A stretch of 20,002 bases of DNA from Phycisphaerales bacterium (lineage in GTDB: Bacteria > Planctomycetota > Phycisphaerae > Phycisphaerales > UBA1924). Position 1 is the stretch's first letter. The number at the start of each line of letters is the position of its first letter. The notes beneath the pieces were generated by a model. That model was not told the origin of the DNA, did no database searches, and saw only the letters and a list, made by a program, of their open reading frames with translations. The position numbers and the translations under genes were made by a program. Where the stretch lies: NCBI GenBank assembly GCA_030680655.1, contig JAUXUZ010000470.1:1-20002 (forward strand), in the 5' to 3' direction. Below are positions 6,895-13,502 of this stretch, piece after piece.

Positions 6895-8163
6895 TCAGCA
6901 GCCGGAGAAAAAGCGGTCGATAAACACGACAAAGTCGTTGTTGTCGAACAGCCCGTCACCGGGCCCGACGCCCCCCTGGCTCCCCATGTCGGCCGAGGCG
7001 TCGTGCTGGAAGAACGCATCGATGAACACCACGAAGTCGTTGTTATCCAGCACGCCGTCCGGCCCCGGCGTCCCCCCCTGGCTCCCAAGGTCCGCCTGCC
7101 CGCACGCGTTCACCAGGCCGTCGATCACCAGCGCGTGCACGCGGTTAGAACTCAGCGGATCCCCGTTGTCGGTGATCGCCAGCAGCACCCGCCGGCCAAA
7201 CGGAACGCCCGGACCCGGGGCAACAGCCGGCCCCAGCGCAAGCCCCTCAACGTTGTGCAGATAGCCCGCGTAGCGCGTCGTCTTGCCGCACACCGTCATC
7301 CCGATCACCGGCAGCGTCGCCGCCGCGCTCACATCCGTCGCCGACGACACCGAGACCGAATAGATCCTCGTCAGGAAGTAGCCAGATGGGCTGAACGAGA
7401 ACGAACGCTCCATCGCCAGCAGCCCGCCACCGGGAAGCGCAACCAGCGCGCTCACGCCGCTCCGCGAATTGGGGAGGATCGGCTGGCCGTGCATCGCCTG
7501 CGTGACGTAGCACCACTGCCCAGAAGGCGAGAACCCGCCCGTGCCGAGCGCCGATGCGCGCGAGTACCGCTGCAGCCGCACCCGCGTGCCCGCCGACGAC
7601 GTCGACAGCGGCCCGTCGGTCGTCAGCGCCTCTTCGTTGATCGTCCACGCCGTGAGCCCGTCGGGGCTCACCGTGACCGACTCGAGCCCGTAGTTTGCGC
7701 GCAGGTTGCTGTAGATCACCGGCACCGCCGGCCCCACCGTGACCGCACCCGTCCCCAGGTCAACAACCGAGAGCGGCGCCGCCACACCCTCGTCACACAG
7801 CAGCGCCGCGTTGGTCCCCGGCAGCAGCGCGATGTCCTCAAAGTCGCGCGTCTGCGACAGCGTCAAGCCCGTCACCTGCGAGAGCCCCGTCAGGACGCCG
7901 TCGCTTCCGAACACGGGCCGGAAGAACACGACCTTGTTGCTGTTGTCCATCACGGCCGCGAAGCGGCCATCCGGCAGCGCCGTGAGCCCGCTCAGCCCCA
8001 CGATGTCGAACGACTGACCAAACTGGTCCAGCGCGCTCGACGGCAACTCCGCGTTGTTGCGGTACTGGACCGCGACGTCGGCGAGCGCCGCCGGCAACCC
8101 CGCACCCGCCACAGCCATGCCGCATGCCACCCTGACCACGAATTGAACGAGCGTGCGCTTCAC
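6895..8163 (-). CDS. Secreted phytase-esterase-like beta-propeller with GC-type dockerin
   Basis: A 422-residue exported protein. Residues 30-350 match the 'esterase-like activity of phytase' family (Phytase-like): GLSGLTALPDGRFAAVMDNS near the N-terminus, then DFEDIALLP, GLESVTVSPDG, NVEGLALGP and ITDNG, the acidic signatures of this propeller. The substrate is unknown; members are predicted phosphoesterases or esterases and few are characterised. Residues 354-422 are the double dockerin-like repeat (ADLGSQGG...DNNDFVVFIDAFF...ADMGSQGG...DNNDFVVFIDRFF) bounded by Cys, the last residue being Cys. Start: GTG 8163 begins MKRTLVQF, a classic basic n-region followed by a signal peptide ending ALA; GTG 8178 is five codons upstream. 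Neither has a Shine-Dalgarno. It lies upstream of the metalloprotease gene on the same strand, 161 bp away. Confidence 0.87.
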   Translation of the reverse strand: MKRTLVQFVVRVACGMAVAGAGLPAALADVAVQYRNNAELPSSALDQFGQSFDIVGLSGLTALPDGRFAAVMDNSNKVVFFRPVFGSDGVLTGLSQVTGLTLSQTRDFEDIALLPGTNAALLCDEGVAAPLSVVDLGTGAVTVGPAVPVIYSNLRANYGLESVTVSPDGLTAWTINEEALTTDGPLSTSSAGTRVRLQRYSRASALGTGGFSPSGQWCYVTQAMHGQPILPNSRSGVSALVALPGGGLLAMERSFSFSPSGYFLTRIYSVSVSSATDVSAAATLPVIGMTVCGKTTRYAGYLHNVEGLALGPAVAPGPGVPFGRRVLLAITDNGDPLSSNRVHALVIDGLVNACGQADLGSQGGTPGPDGVLDNNDFVVFIDAFFQHDASADMGSQGGVGPGDGLFDNNDFVVFIDRFFSGC

Positions 8164-8169
8164 CGCTAC

Positions 8170-8197
8170 AACATACACGCTGGCCGGGCAAACGCAA
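8170..8197 (-). promoter_or_regulatory. Putative promoter, possibly leaderless, of the phytase-like gene
   Basis: On the minus strand TTGCGT (8197-8192), 16 bases, TATGTT (8175-8170). The -10 ends six bases before GTG 8163, where transcription would start, and no Shine-Dalgarno is present. Confidence 0.35.
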
Positions 8198-8581
8198 CAC
8201 CCCTGTGCCCAGATACCGCGCCCGCGGCCAATTGTGGACCCGTCCGGTCAATTGCCCCCGCAAAAGCCCGCCGCCCCACGTGCAGCGCGGCCACTGGTGG
8301 GTGCGGGCACGCGGGCTCCTCAACCAGCGCGCACCGACACCCTCCGGCCAGCGCCACTCGCAGGGTTGCGGCGGGCTGCACTCATCTCTCCGGCCCGTGT
8401 TTTCCTCTCGCGGGCTTTCCCCAGCGGGGACGTTTCGACGCGAGCGCGTCGACAAACACCGATACGAATACCCCCCTAGACGGTTCCGGACTAGACCGCC
8501 CGAATTGCGGGGGTGTAAGCAGTTTCTATGCGCGGCAACACGAGTAGCGCGAGCCGCAGCAACGCCAAGGGCGCACCAACA
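8198..8581. other. Gene-poor stretch with two small hairpins
   Basis: No convincing gene is seen here on either strand. It holds CCCC-AGC-GGGG at 8419-8429 and the near-perfect palindrome CGACGCG-AG-CGCGTCG at 8436-8451, both downstream of the minus-strand DUF2959 gene. Neither is followed by a T-run. Confidence 0.5.
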
Positions 8582-9247
8582 TCACTCCGCCGGCTTCATC
8601 TGCTTGATGAACTCATCCGCTTCCGCGATCGACGTGTTCATCTCCGTGATGAGCCTGGCGACGTCGTCCTGCACCTGCCCAAGCGTCGCGTTCAAGCTCG
8701 CAACCGCTTGAGCATTCAGCGCACCCTTGAGGTACGTGACGCGGTCTTTGAACGCCGTCAGCACCGGCGCCATCTTCCCCTCCGCCGCGCTCATCGCCGC
8801 CACCAGCCGGTCGTACTGCACGCGCGTCGAGCGCAGCTGCTGGTCGTTGAGGCTCTTGAGTGACGGGTCGCTCATCCCGTCGACCTCACCCCGCCACTCA
8901 GAAAACAGCTTCTCCCCCACCGTCTCAACGCTGTCGATCCGATCCTTCACCTCCCCCGCCGCAGACTCACACCGCTCGTACTCGCTCTTGATCTTCCGGT
9001 ACCGACCCTCCAACTCGCTGGCTGGAGCCCCCGTCAGCGACTGGAACTCCTCGAGCGCGCTTGCGAACCGGTTCTTCGCCTCTTCCTGGCCCTCGCGCGC
9101 ATCCTCCACACGCGCCACCAGCTGCTCGCGCTTGGCGATCCCGAACCAATTCTCCTTCATCGCGATCGAGGCCGATTGGCACCCCCCAATGCTGCCCGCC
9201 GCCAGCACAGCCGCGCCAATCGTGATCACGAATAGGTTGCTCTTCAT
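8582..9247 (-). CDS. DUF2959 family lipoprotein
   Basis: The protein has 221 residues. ATG 9247 starts MKSNLFVITIGAAVLAAGSIGGC, a lipoprotein signal with lipobox IGGC; GTG 9268 is rejected because GGGAG directly abuts it. The mature protein is almost wholly helical, with heptad-like KENWFGIAKREQLVARVEDAREGQEEAKNRFASALEEFQSLTG. This matches DUF2959, a periplasmic coiled-coil family of unknown function found in many Gram-negative bacteria. The C-terminal half includes LSSWRGEVDGM-like and DRVTYLKGALNAQAVASL segments of the same family. A structural role in the envelope is possible but unproven. It is monocistronic as far as can be seen. Confidence 0.88.
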   Translation of the reverse strand: MKSNLFVITIGAAVLAAGSIGGCQSASIAMKENWFGIAKREQLVARVEDAREGQEEAKNRFASALEEFQSLTGAPASELEGRYRKIKSEYERCESAAGEVKDRIDSVETVGEKLFSEWRGEVDGMSDPSLKSLNDQQLRSTRVQYDRLVAAMSAAEGKMAPVLTAFKDRVTYLKGALNAQAVASLNATLGQVQDDVARLITEMNTSIAEADEFIKQMKPAE

Positions 9248-9480
9248 CGCCCATTGTCCGCTCGGCACCTCCCGATTGCCATCCGTGTCCCTGATAACGC
9301 AAGATTTGCGCGTTCCCTACTGTGACATATCCGCCGCCGATCGAAGGGGACTGATGCCGGCAACATCAATCACTTTTCCCTGAATTGAGACTACCCAAGT
9401 CGCTTTAAGACCAGCCAGCGAGGATTCCAGTCGGAAGCGTCGATTTCAGGACGCATTCGTGGCCTGCCTAGGTTTTTTAC

Positions 9481-9500
9481 TGATACCTAAGGGTGATACC
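9481..9500. repeat. Direct repeat TGATACC-N6-TGATACC
   Basis: Two identical TGATACC heptamers lie 13 bp apart centre to centre, immediately upstream of the promoter-like TTGATC at 9510. A pair in this position could bind an activator. A run of six T lies just before it (9472-9479). Confidence 0.4.
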
Positions 9501-9509
9501 GTTTCGCGC

Positions 9510-9537
9510 TTGATCAACGGGGAAGGTCTGCTAACCT
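9510..9537 (+). promoter_or_regulatory. Putative promoter of the DUF11 lipoprotein gene
   Basis: TTGATC, 16 bases, TAACCT, the latter preceded by TGC, so an extended -10 (TGnTA) is possible. The predicted start near 9544 gives a leader of about 95 nt. Confidence 0.4.
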
Positions 9538-9598
9538 CTAAACGAGGTTGGGCCTCTGTCTTTGGCCCTCCTTTCCCCTTTTCGCACCGAGTCCGGTG
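9533..9598 (+). promoter_or_regulatory. Structured leader: three consecutive hairpins
   Basis: AACCTC-TAAAC-GAGGTT (9533-9549), GGGCC-N9-GGCCC (9550-9568) and CACCG-AGTC-CGGTG (9585-9598) follow each other ahead of the start codon at 9638. The first may overlap the promoter. The second is followed by a pyrimidine tract (TCCTTTCCCCTTTT) and could act as an attenuator or stabiliser. It matches no riboswitch that I can recognise. Confidence 0.4.
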
Positions 9599-9637
9599 TG
9601 GGGGAACCAGACTTTCCGAAGGGTTATGGAGCAAACC

Positions 9638-11263
9638 ATGAAGCAGATGAATATGTGGATGTCGCTCGCGGGCGTACTCGCGATCGCGGCAGTCAGCGGC
9701 TGTACGATCGAGAAGGCCCTGCTTGAGAAGGGCAAGATGGAGACCAGCGACGGCGGCGTCTCCGTGATCAAGGGCGCCCCGGCCCCGGCCCCCGCACCGG
9801 CGCCGAAGGCCGATAAGTCCGCCCCGGCTCCTGCCAAGCCCGTGACCGTCGCCGCCCCCGCCATGGGCAGCACCACGGTTTACTACCCCTCAGGCCGCGC
9901 CGAGGGTGCCGTGCTCCGCCTTGACCGCATGTGCCCCACCGAGGTCACCGCCGGTCAGGCGTTCGAGTACGAGATCAAGGTCACCAACGTCTCCCCCGTC
10001 GCGTTGGCGAACGTCTACGTCACCGAGACGATGCCCAACGCTTTCAAGATGACCGACAGCACCCCCGCCATGAGCCGCATGGAGGGCACCACGGCCGGCG
10101 TGTACAACCTGGACATGCTCGCCGCCGGTGAGAGCAAGACCGTCAAGATCCGCGGCAGCGCCCCCGCAGCGGGCCAGTTCGCCTCCTGCGCCACCGCTTC
10201 GTACATCATCCCCGCCTGCTGCACGATCAACGTGACCTCACCGTCGCTGAAGATCACCAAGTCGGCTCCGGCCGAGGTCGGCATGTGCGACGTAATCCCC
10301 GTGCAGATCGTGGTGACCAACACCGGCACCGGCACCGCCAAGAACGTCATGGTCCGCGACCAGTTCCCGGCTGACATGATGACCGGCGAAGGCAAGAACG
10401 TCTACGAGATGAACGTCGGCAACCTCGCCGGCGGCGAGAGCAAGACGCTCAACTTCAACGCCAAGGCCGCGAAGGTCGGCTCCTACAGCAACACCGCAAC
10501 GGTGATGGCCGACGGCAACCTCAAGGCCGACAGCAACACGACCACCACGGCCGTGAAGAACTGCAACCTCGAGATCACCAAGACCGGCCCCTCCACCCTC
10601 TACATCGGCCGTGACGCCACCTACACCATCACGGTGAAGAACAGCGGCAACGGCGTGGCGAAGAACGCCACCGTCGTCGACGCCGTCCCCGCCGGCACGA
10701 CCTTCCAGAGCGCCACCGAGGGCGGCGCAGTCGCCGCAGGCAGCGTCAAGTGGAACCTGGGTGACCTGGCCGCCGGTGCGAGCAAGACCATGACGGTCAC
10801 GCTCAACAGCGGTTCCGCCACCGAGATCCGCAACTCCGCAACGGTCTCCAGCGTCTGCTGCCAGGCGGCCTCCGCCAACGCGGTCACCGCCGTCTCCGGC
10901 GTGCCCGCGATCGTGATCGAGCTCGTCGACAGCCCCGACCCGATCGAGGTTGGCGGCGAGACCACCTTCACCATCGTGATCACCAACCAGGGCAACAAGG
11001 CCGACAGCAACGTCAAGGCCGTGTTCAAGCTCGCCCCGGGCCTCTCGTTCGTCAGCGGCAGCGGCGACACCGCCGTCACCAACGCCGGCGACGCGATCAC
11101 CCTGGGCACCGTCGGCACGCTTGCTCCCAAGCAGACCGTCCGCTGGACGGTCCGCGCTAAGAACAACGCCGCCAACGGCGACAGCCGCAGCACGCTCTCG
11201 GTCACCAGCGATTACTTCAAGAAGTCGATCGACGAGGAAGAGTCCACCAACCTCGTCAAGTAA
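9638..11263 (+). CDS. DUF11-repeat, cysteine-containing lipoprotein (OmcB-like)
   Basis: A 541-residue outer-envelope lipoprotein. ATG 9638 has GGAG six bases upstream and opens a lipoprotein signal with lipobox VSGC (C22). An Ala/Pro linker (about 47-75) leads to four DUF11 repeats (about 96-195, 203-306, 310-415 and 424-535), each a beta-sandwich with EYEIKVTNVSP / VVTNTGTGTAKNV / TVKNSGNGVAKNATV / IVITNQGNKADSNV signatures. Cysteines at 99, 184, 194-195, 217, 309 and 407-408 lie at repeat boundaries, including two CC pairs. Chlamydial OmcB, a disulfide-linked envelope protein of a sister phylum, shares DUF11 repeats and boundary cysteines. The codon use looks strongly biased to C-ending codons, which with the leader and terminator suggests high expression. 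A structural envelope role is inferred. Confidence 0.88.
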   Translation: MKQMNMWMSLAGVLAIAAVSGCTIEKALLEKGKMETSDGGVSVIKGAPAPAPAPAPKADKSAPAPAKPVTVAAPAMGSTTVYYPSGRAEGAVLRLDRMCPTEVTAGQAFEYEIKVTNVSPVALANVYVTETMPNAFKMTDSTPAMSRMEGTTAGVYNLDMLAAGESKTVKIRGSAPAAGQFASCATASYIIPACCTINVTSPSLKITKSAPAEVGMCDVIPVQIVVTNTGTGTAKNVMVRDQFPADMMTGEGKNVYEMNVGNLAGGESKTLNFNAKAAKVGSYSNTATVMADGNLKADSNTTTTAVKNCNLEITKTGPSTLYIGRDATYTITVKNSGNGVAKNATVVDAVPAGTTFQSATEGGAVAAGSVKWNLGDLAAGASKTMTVTLNSGSATEIRNSATVSSVCCQAASANAVTAVSGVPAIVIELVDSPDPIEVGGETTFTIVITNQGNKADSNVKAVFKLAPGLSFVSGSGDTAVTNAGDAITLGTVGTLAPKQTVRWTVRAKNNAANGDSRSTLSVTSDYFKKSIDEEESTNLVK

Positions 11264-11305
11264 TCGACGCCTCCTACACCCTCTACACAACCTGATCTGA
11301 CTCAG

Positions 11306-11338
11306 ACCGGCGGGCCGCAAGGCCCGCCGGTTTCTTTT
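11306..11338 (+). terminator. Rho-independent terminator
   Basis: ACCGGCGGGCC-GCAA-GGCCCGCCGGT is an 11-bp perfect stem with a GCAA tetraloop, followed by TTCTTTT. It ends the DUF11 lipoprotein transcript 43 bp after the stop codon. Confidence 0.93.
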
Positions 11339-11390
11339 GGAGATGTTGCAGAGGAGCAGAAGGGGCGCGGGCCTGAGCATCACCCCGTGC

Positions 11391-11485
11391 CACCGATCAC
11401 CGTGCTCTGACGGTGATCGGTGTCCGAAGGGCTGTGGAACACCCGATGCACAGCGCACCGATCACCGCAAAGCCGGTGATCGGTG
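11391..11485. repeat. Cluster of three hairpins with a repeated 12-bp stem
   Basis: CACCGATCACCG occurs at 11391 and 11456, and its exact reverse complement CGGTGATCGGTG at 11411 and 11474. This gives two hairpins with identical 12-bp stems and loops of 8 and 6 nt. Between them GCTGTG-N12-CACAGC (11431-11454) forms a third. The cluster lies between convergent genes, after the terminator of one and 23 bp from the stop codon of the heme oxygenase gene. There is no T-run. It resembles a REP/BIME-type element or a structured 3' end. Confidence 0.75.
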
Positions 11486-11508
11486 GCACGTCACGCTGCC
11501 TGGGCCGA

Positions 11509-12294
11509 TCAGTTCGTCTGCTTCGCTGCCTTGATCGGCAGCACCACCACCTGCGGCTTGCCCCCGATCGCCGATGTCATCGCTCCCGCCACATCCCCCA
11601 GCACCGCGTGCGAGAGCGTGAACGCCTCCTGCGCACCCGCGATCGCCGCCGCCCGCTGCTCAACAGTCAGCTCAAGCCCGTCAACCCCCTGCTTCCACTC
11701 CATCCACCGCGGCCGCACCTGCTGCCCGTGCGGGTTGATAAACCGCGTCCCACCCTCGCCGTGCAGGCTGAGCAGTTCCCGCACCCGCATCGCGATGATC
11801 GTCCCCCCGTTGGTCGACCCCTCGAACACGTAGAACACCCCCAGCAGTCCGCTGGCATCGTCCCGCCCGAGCGTCTCGATCCGCTCGATGAACCGCGCCG
11901 TCGCCGGCAGCGGCTGGAGCATGTCCACCGTCACACCCATCACCGCGCAGTCGTCACGCAGGCCCGCCAGGTGGTAGTGGTGCTCGCGGACAACCCTCCC
12001 CCACCCACTCGCGCCGGCCGCCTTCCGCAGCAGCGGCTCGAACGACTCCTGGATCAGCAGGTGCTGACCCAGCAGCCGCGCGTACGCCTCCCGCGCCGCC
12101 GCCACACCCTGCGAGCCGAACAGCACCGCGTGCAGCCCGTGCCCCTCGGCCTCATCGTGCTGCTTCTGCGTGCCCGACTTCAGCTCCGCCGAGAGGGGAG
12201 GGAGGGGCTCAGCGCCCGGCTTCGACCGGCTCAAGAAGTTCATCGGACACCGAGACGGACTCGACGAGGACGGACGGTTGAGGTTCTCGCTCAC
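11509..12294 (-). CDS. Biliverdin-producing heme oxygenase
   Basis: A 261-residue cytoplasmic enzyme expected to open heme to biliverdin, CO and Fe2+. Family features are LKSGTQKQHDEAE at 38-50, where H46 is the likely proximal heme ligand, and the distal-helix glycines in YVFEGSTNGG (155-164), in the style of BphO/HemO proteins rather than plant-type enzymes. The C-terminal helices are intact. Start: GTG 12294 has GGAG seven bases upstream, inside the preceding gene, and overlaps it by 86 bp. ATG 12243 lacks a Shine-Dalgarno but would leave only 35 bp of overlap; the added N-terminal segment is Ser/Pro-rich. The overlap implies translational coupling with the small membrane protein. Biliverdin could also serve a phytochrome, but no phytochrome is in the window; iron release fits the Fur-like site upstream. 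Confidence 0.87.
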   Translation of the reverse strand: MSENLNRPSSSSPSRCPMNFLSRSKPGAEPLPPLSAELKSGTQKQHDEAEGHGLHAVLFGSQGVAAAREAYARLLGQHLLIQESFEPLLRKAAGASGWGRVVREHHYHLAGLRDDCAVMGVTVDMLQPLPATARFIERIETLGRDDASGLLGVFYVFEGSTNGGTIIAMRVRELLSLHGEGGTRFINPHGQQVRPRWMEWKQGVDGLELTVEQRAAAIAGAQEAFTLSHAVLGDVAGAMTSAIGGKPQVVVLPIKAAKQTN

Positions 12295-12610
12295 GTTGCT
12301 TCTCCAATCCCGCGTCCGCGCCCCCACCCGCCACGCTTGAACCGCCCCACCAGACGATGACGGACGGTATGACAATGTACAGCACGATGCACTTCACGCA
12401 AGCGACCACCCAGAGCGCAGCCGCCCACTTCGCCCCCCACGCCGTAGCCACCGCCCAACGCCGCCGCGGCCCGGTCGGCCTGCGCCAGGGCACCAGCCAT
12501 CCAAGCCACGCCCCCCACGCCGAAAGCGGGCACGACGGCATACGGGCGGTCCTTTGAGCCGTCGTGACCGCTTCCGGTTCACTCTCCAGGTTGTGCGAGC
12601 CGAAGGACAT
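12209..12610 (-). CDS. Small single-span membrane protein in the heme oxygenase operon
   Basis: The protein has 133 residues and is not a recognised family. ATG 12610 has an excellent AAGGAG five bases upstream, which is the main reason to accept the gene. An N-terminal polar segment is followed by basic PWRRPTGPRRRW (about 41-52), then one strongly hydrophobic span at 62-89 that contains CVKC (71-74), then a polar acidic C-terminus (about 90-133). By the positive-inside rule the N-terminus would be cytoplasmic and the acidic tail outside. CxxC within the membrane could bind metal or heme, or be redox-active; this is speculation. It starts 35 bp after the PEP-CTERM-like gene and overlaps heme oxygenase, so all three are probably co-transcribed. 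Confidence 0.65.
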   Translation of the reverse strand: MSFGSHNLESEPEAVTTAQRTARMPSCPLSAWGAWLGWLVPWRRPTGPRRRWAVATAWGAKWAAALWVVACVKCIVLYIVIPSVIVWWGGSSVAGGGADAGLEKQREREPQPSVLVESVSVSDELLEPVEAGR

Positions 12611-12645
12611 TGCCGCTCCTTGCACGCCGGTCAGCCGTGCGCCGT

Positions 12646-13305
12646 TCAGGCCCGGCGGCGGCGTGCCGCGCCAAAGGCCGCGAGCCCCAGCACCACGGCC
12701 GCGCCGGGGGTAGGGACCGTGAACGTGTCGATCGCGACACGGTCGACGCTGAAGTGCGACGTCACAGAGCTGAACAGGACGGTGTAGGTCGAGACGTCGC
12801 TGGGGAGATCGAACCGGTAAAGTGTTTCCACCTGCGCGCCCTGAGCGCCCATCGAGATGCGCGAAAGTTCGGTTACGGTCGTCGGAACAACGCCGCCGAT
12901 GTTGAGCGTCGCGCCGTTGATCTCCGTCCCCACCGTCCGCACCTGCAGCAGCAGCGTTGTCGTCCCCGCCGGCCAGTTGAAGCCGGGAACCGTCATCGTG
13001 ACCGCCGTCGGCGCAAACCCGCTGTACAGGTTGCCCGAGCCGGCCACAACCGTCAGCGCGCCCGCCGCGGTCACGTTGAACGGCTGAGCGCCAGCGGCCA
13101 GCGTCCCGACGACCGACTGCCCGACGTCAGGGTTGTTCGGCCCGCCGATCGACACGAACGACTCCCACTGGGCGTAGGTTGAGCCGGGCGTCACGCCGCG
13201 GACCCAGCCATAGTTGATGCCGTTTGGGACGTGAAAGTCCGCCATCGCAACCGAGGCGAACGAACCAGCCGACATCGCGGCCACGGTGAACAAGGTGCTC
13301 TTCAC
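12646..13305 (-). CDS. Exported protein with PEP-CTERM-like sorting signal
   Basis: The protein has 219 residues. GTG 13305 is preceded by GAGGAG with eight-base spacing. Residues 1-22 are a signal peptide ending AMA. The mature domain is beta-rich with many Thr, Val and Gly (about 23-195) and is not a family I recognise; it lacks cysteines. The C-terminus TVPTPGAAVVLGLAAFGAARRRR is a PEP-CTERM-type tripartite signal: PTPG at 198-201, a short hydrophobic span, then four arginines. In the family, such tails are processed by an exosortase and hold proteins in or release them from the outer surface. It is the first gene of the operon with the TM protein and heme oxygenase and carries the Fur-like site in its upstream region. 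A role in heme or iron capture is suggested by position only. Confidence 0.85.
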   Translation of the reverse strand: MKSTLFTVAAMSAGSFASVAMADFHVPNGINYGWVRGVTPGSTYAQWESFVSIGGPNNPDVGQSVVGTLAAGAQPFNVTAAGALTVVAGSGNLYSGFAPTAVTMTVPGFNWPAGTTTLLLQVRTVGTEINGATLNIGGVVPTTVTELSRISMGAQGAQVETLYRFDLPSDVSTYTVLFSSVTSHFSVDRVAIDTFTVPTPGAAVVLGLAAFGAARRRRA

Positions 13306-13359
13306 GACGCGATCTCCTCAAAGGTGAGCGCTTCCCAACGCTCGGGGTACAAAACGTCA

Positions 13360-13376
13360 TTGAGACTCAGTCTCAA
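13360..13376 (-). promoter_or_regulatory. Fur-box-like palindrome upstream of the heme oxygenase operon
   Basis: TTGAGACT-C-AGTCTCAA is a perfect 8-1-8 palindrome 54 bp before the GTG of the PEP-CTERM-like gene. The inner TGAGACT-n-AGTCTCA has the 7-1-7 layout of Fur sites and agrees with TGATAAT-n-ATTATCA at five of seven positions in each half. A TTGACG -35-like hexamer lies at 13414-13409, upstream on the minus strand, with no good -10. Binding by Fur is inferred. Confidence 0.55.
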
Positions 13377-13502
13377 CACGCTCACAGACGTAGGAGCCGC
13401 GCGGACCGCGTCAACCCCCCCTGCGCAATCATCACGCAATCTGAGGATTTGACCCTCCGCCCCCCACCCCATCGCCCCAGACCCCGGTTACCCACTCGGG
13501 CG

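Noticed and set aside
458..8163. Cellulosome
   Set aside because: No glycoside hydrolases, cohesins or scaffoldin are present; the dockerin-like tails are of the Cys-bounded planctomycete type.
9459..9641. 60-codon open frame before the DUF11 gene
   Set aside because: It covers the promoter and leader hairpins, lacks a Shine-Dalgarno and has no recognisable features.
11391..11485. CRISPR array
   Set aside because: The repeated units are inverted stems of 12 bp, not direct repeats with uniform spacers, and there are no cas genes.
13360..13376. Terminator of the convergent or upstream genes
   Set aside because: The stem has a single-base loop and no T-run, and it lies upstream of both the minus-strand operon and no plus-strand gene; an operator is more sensible.
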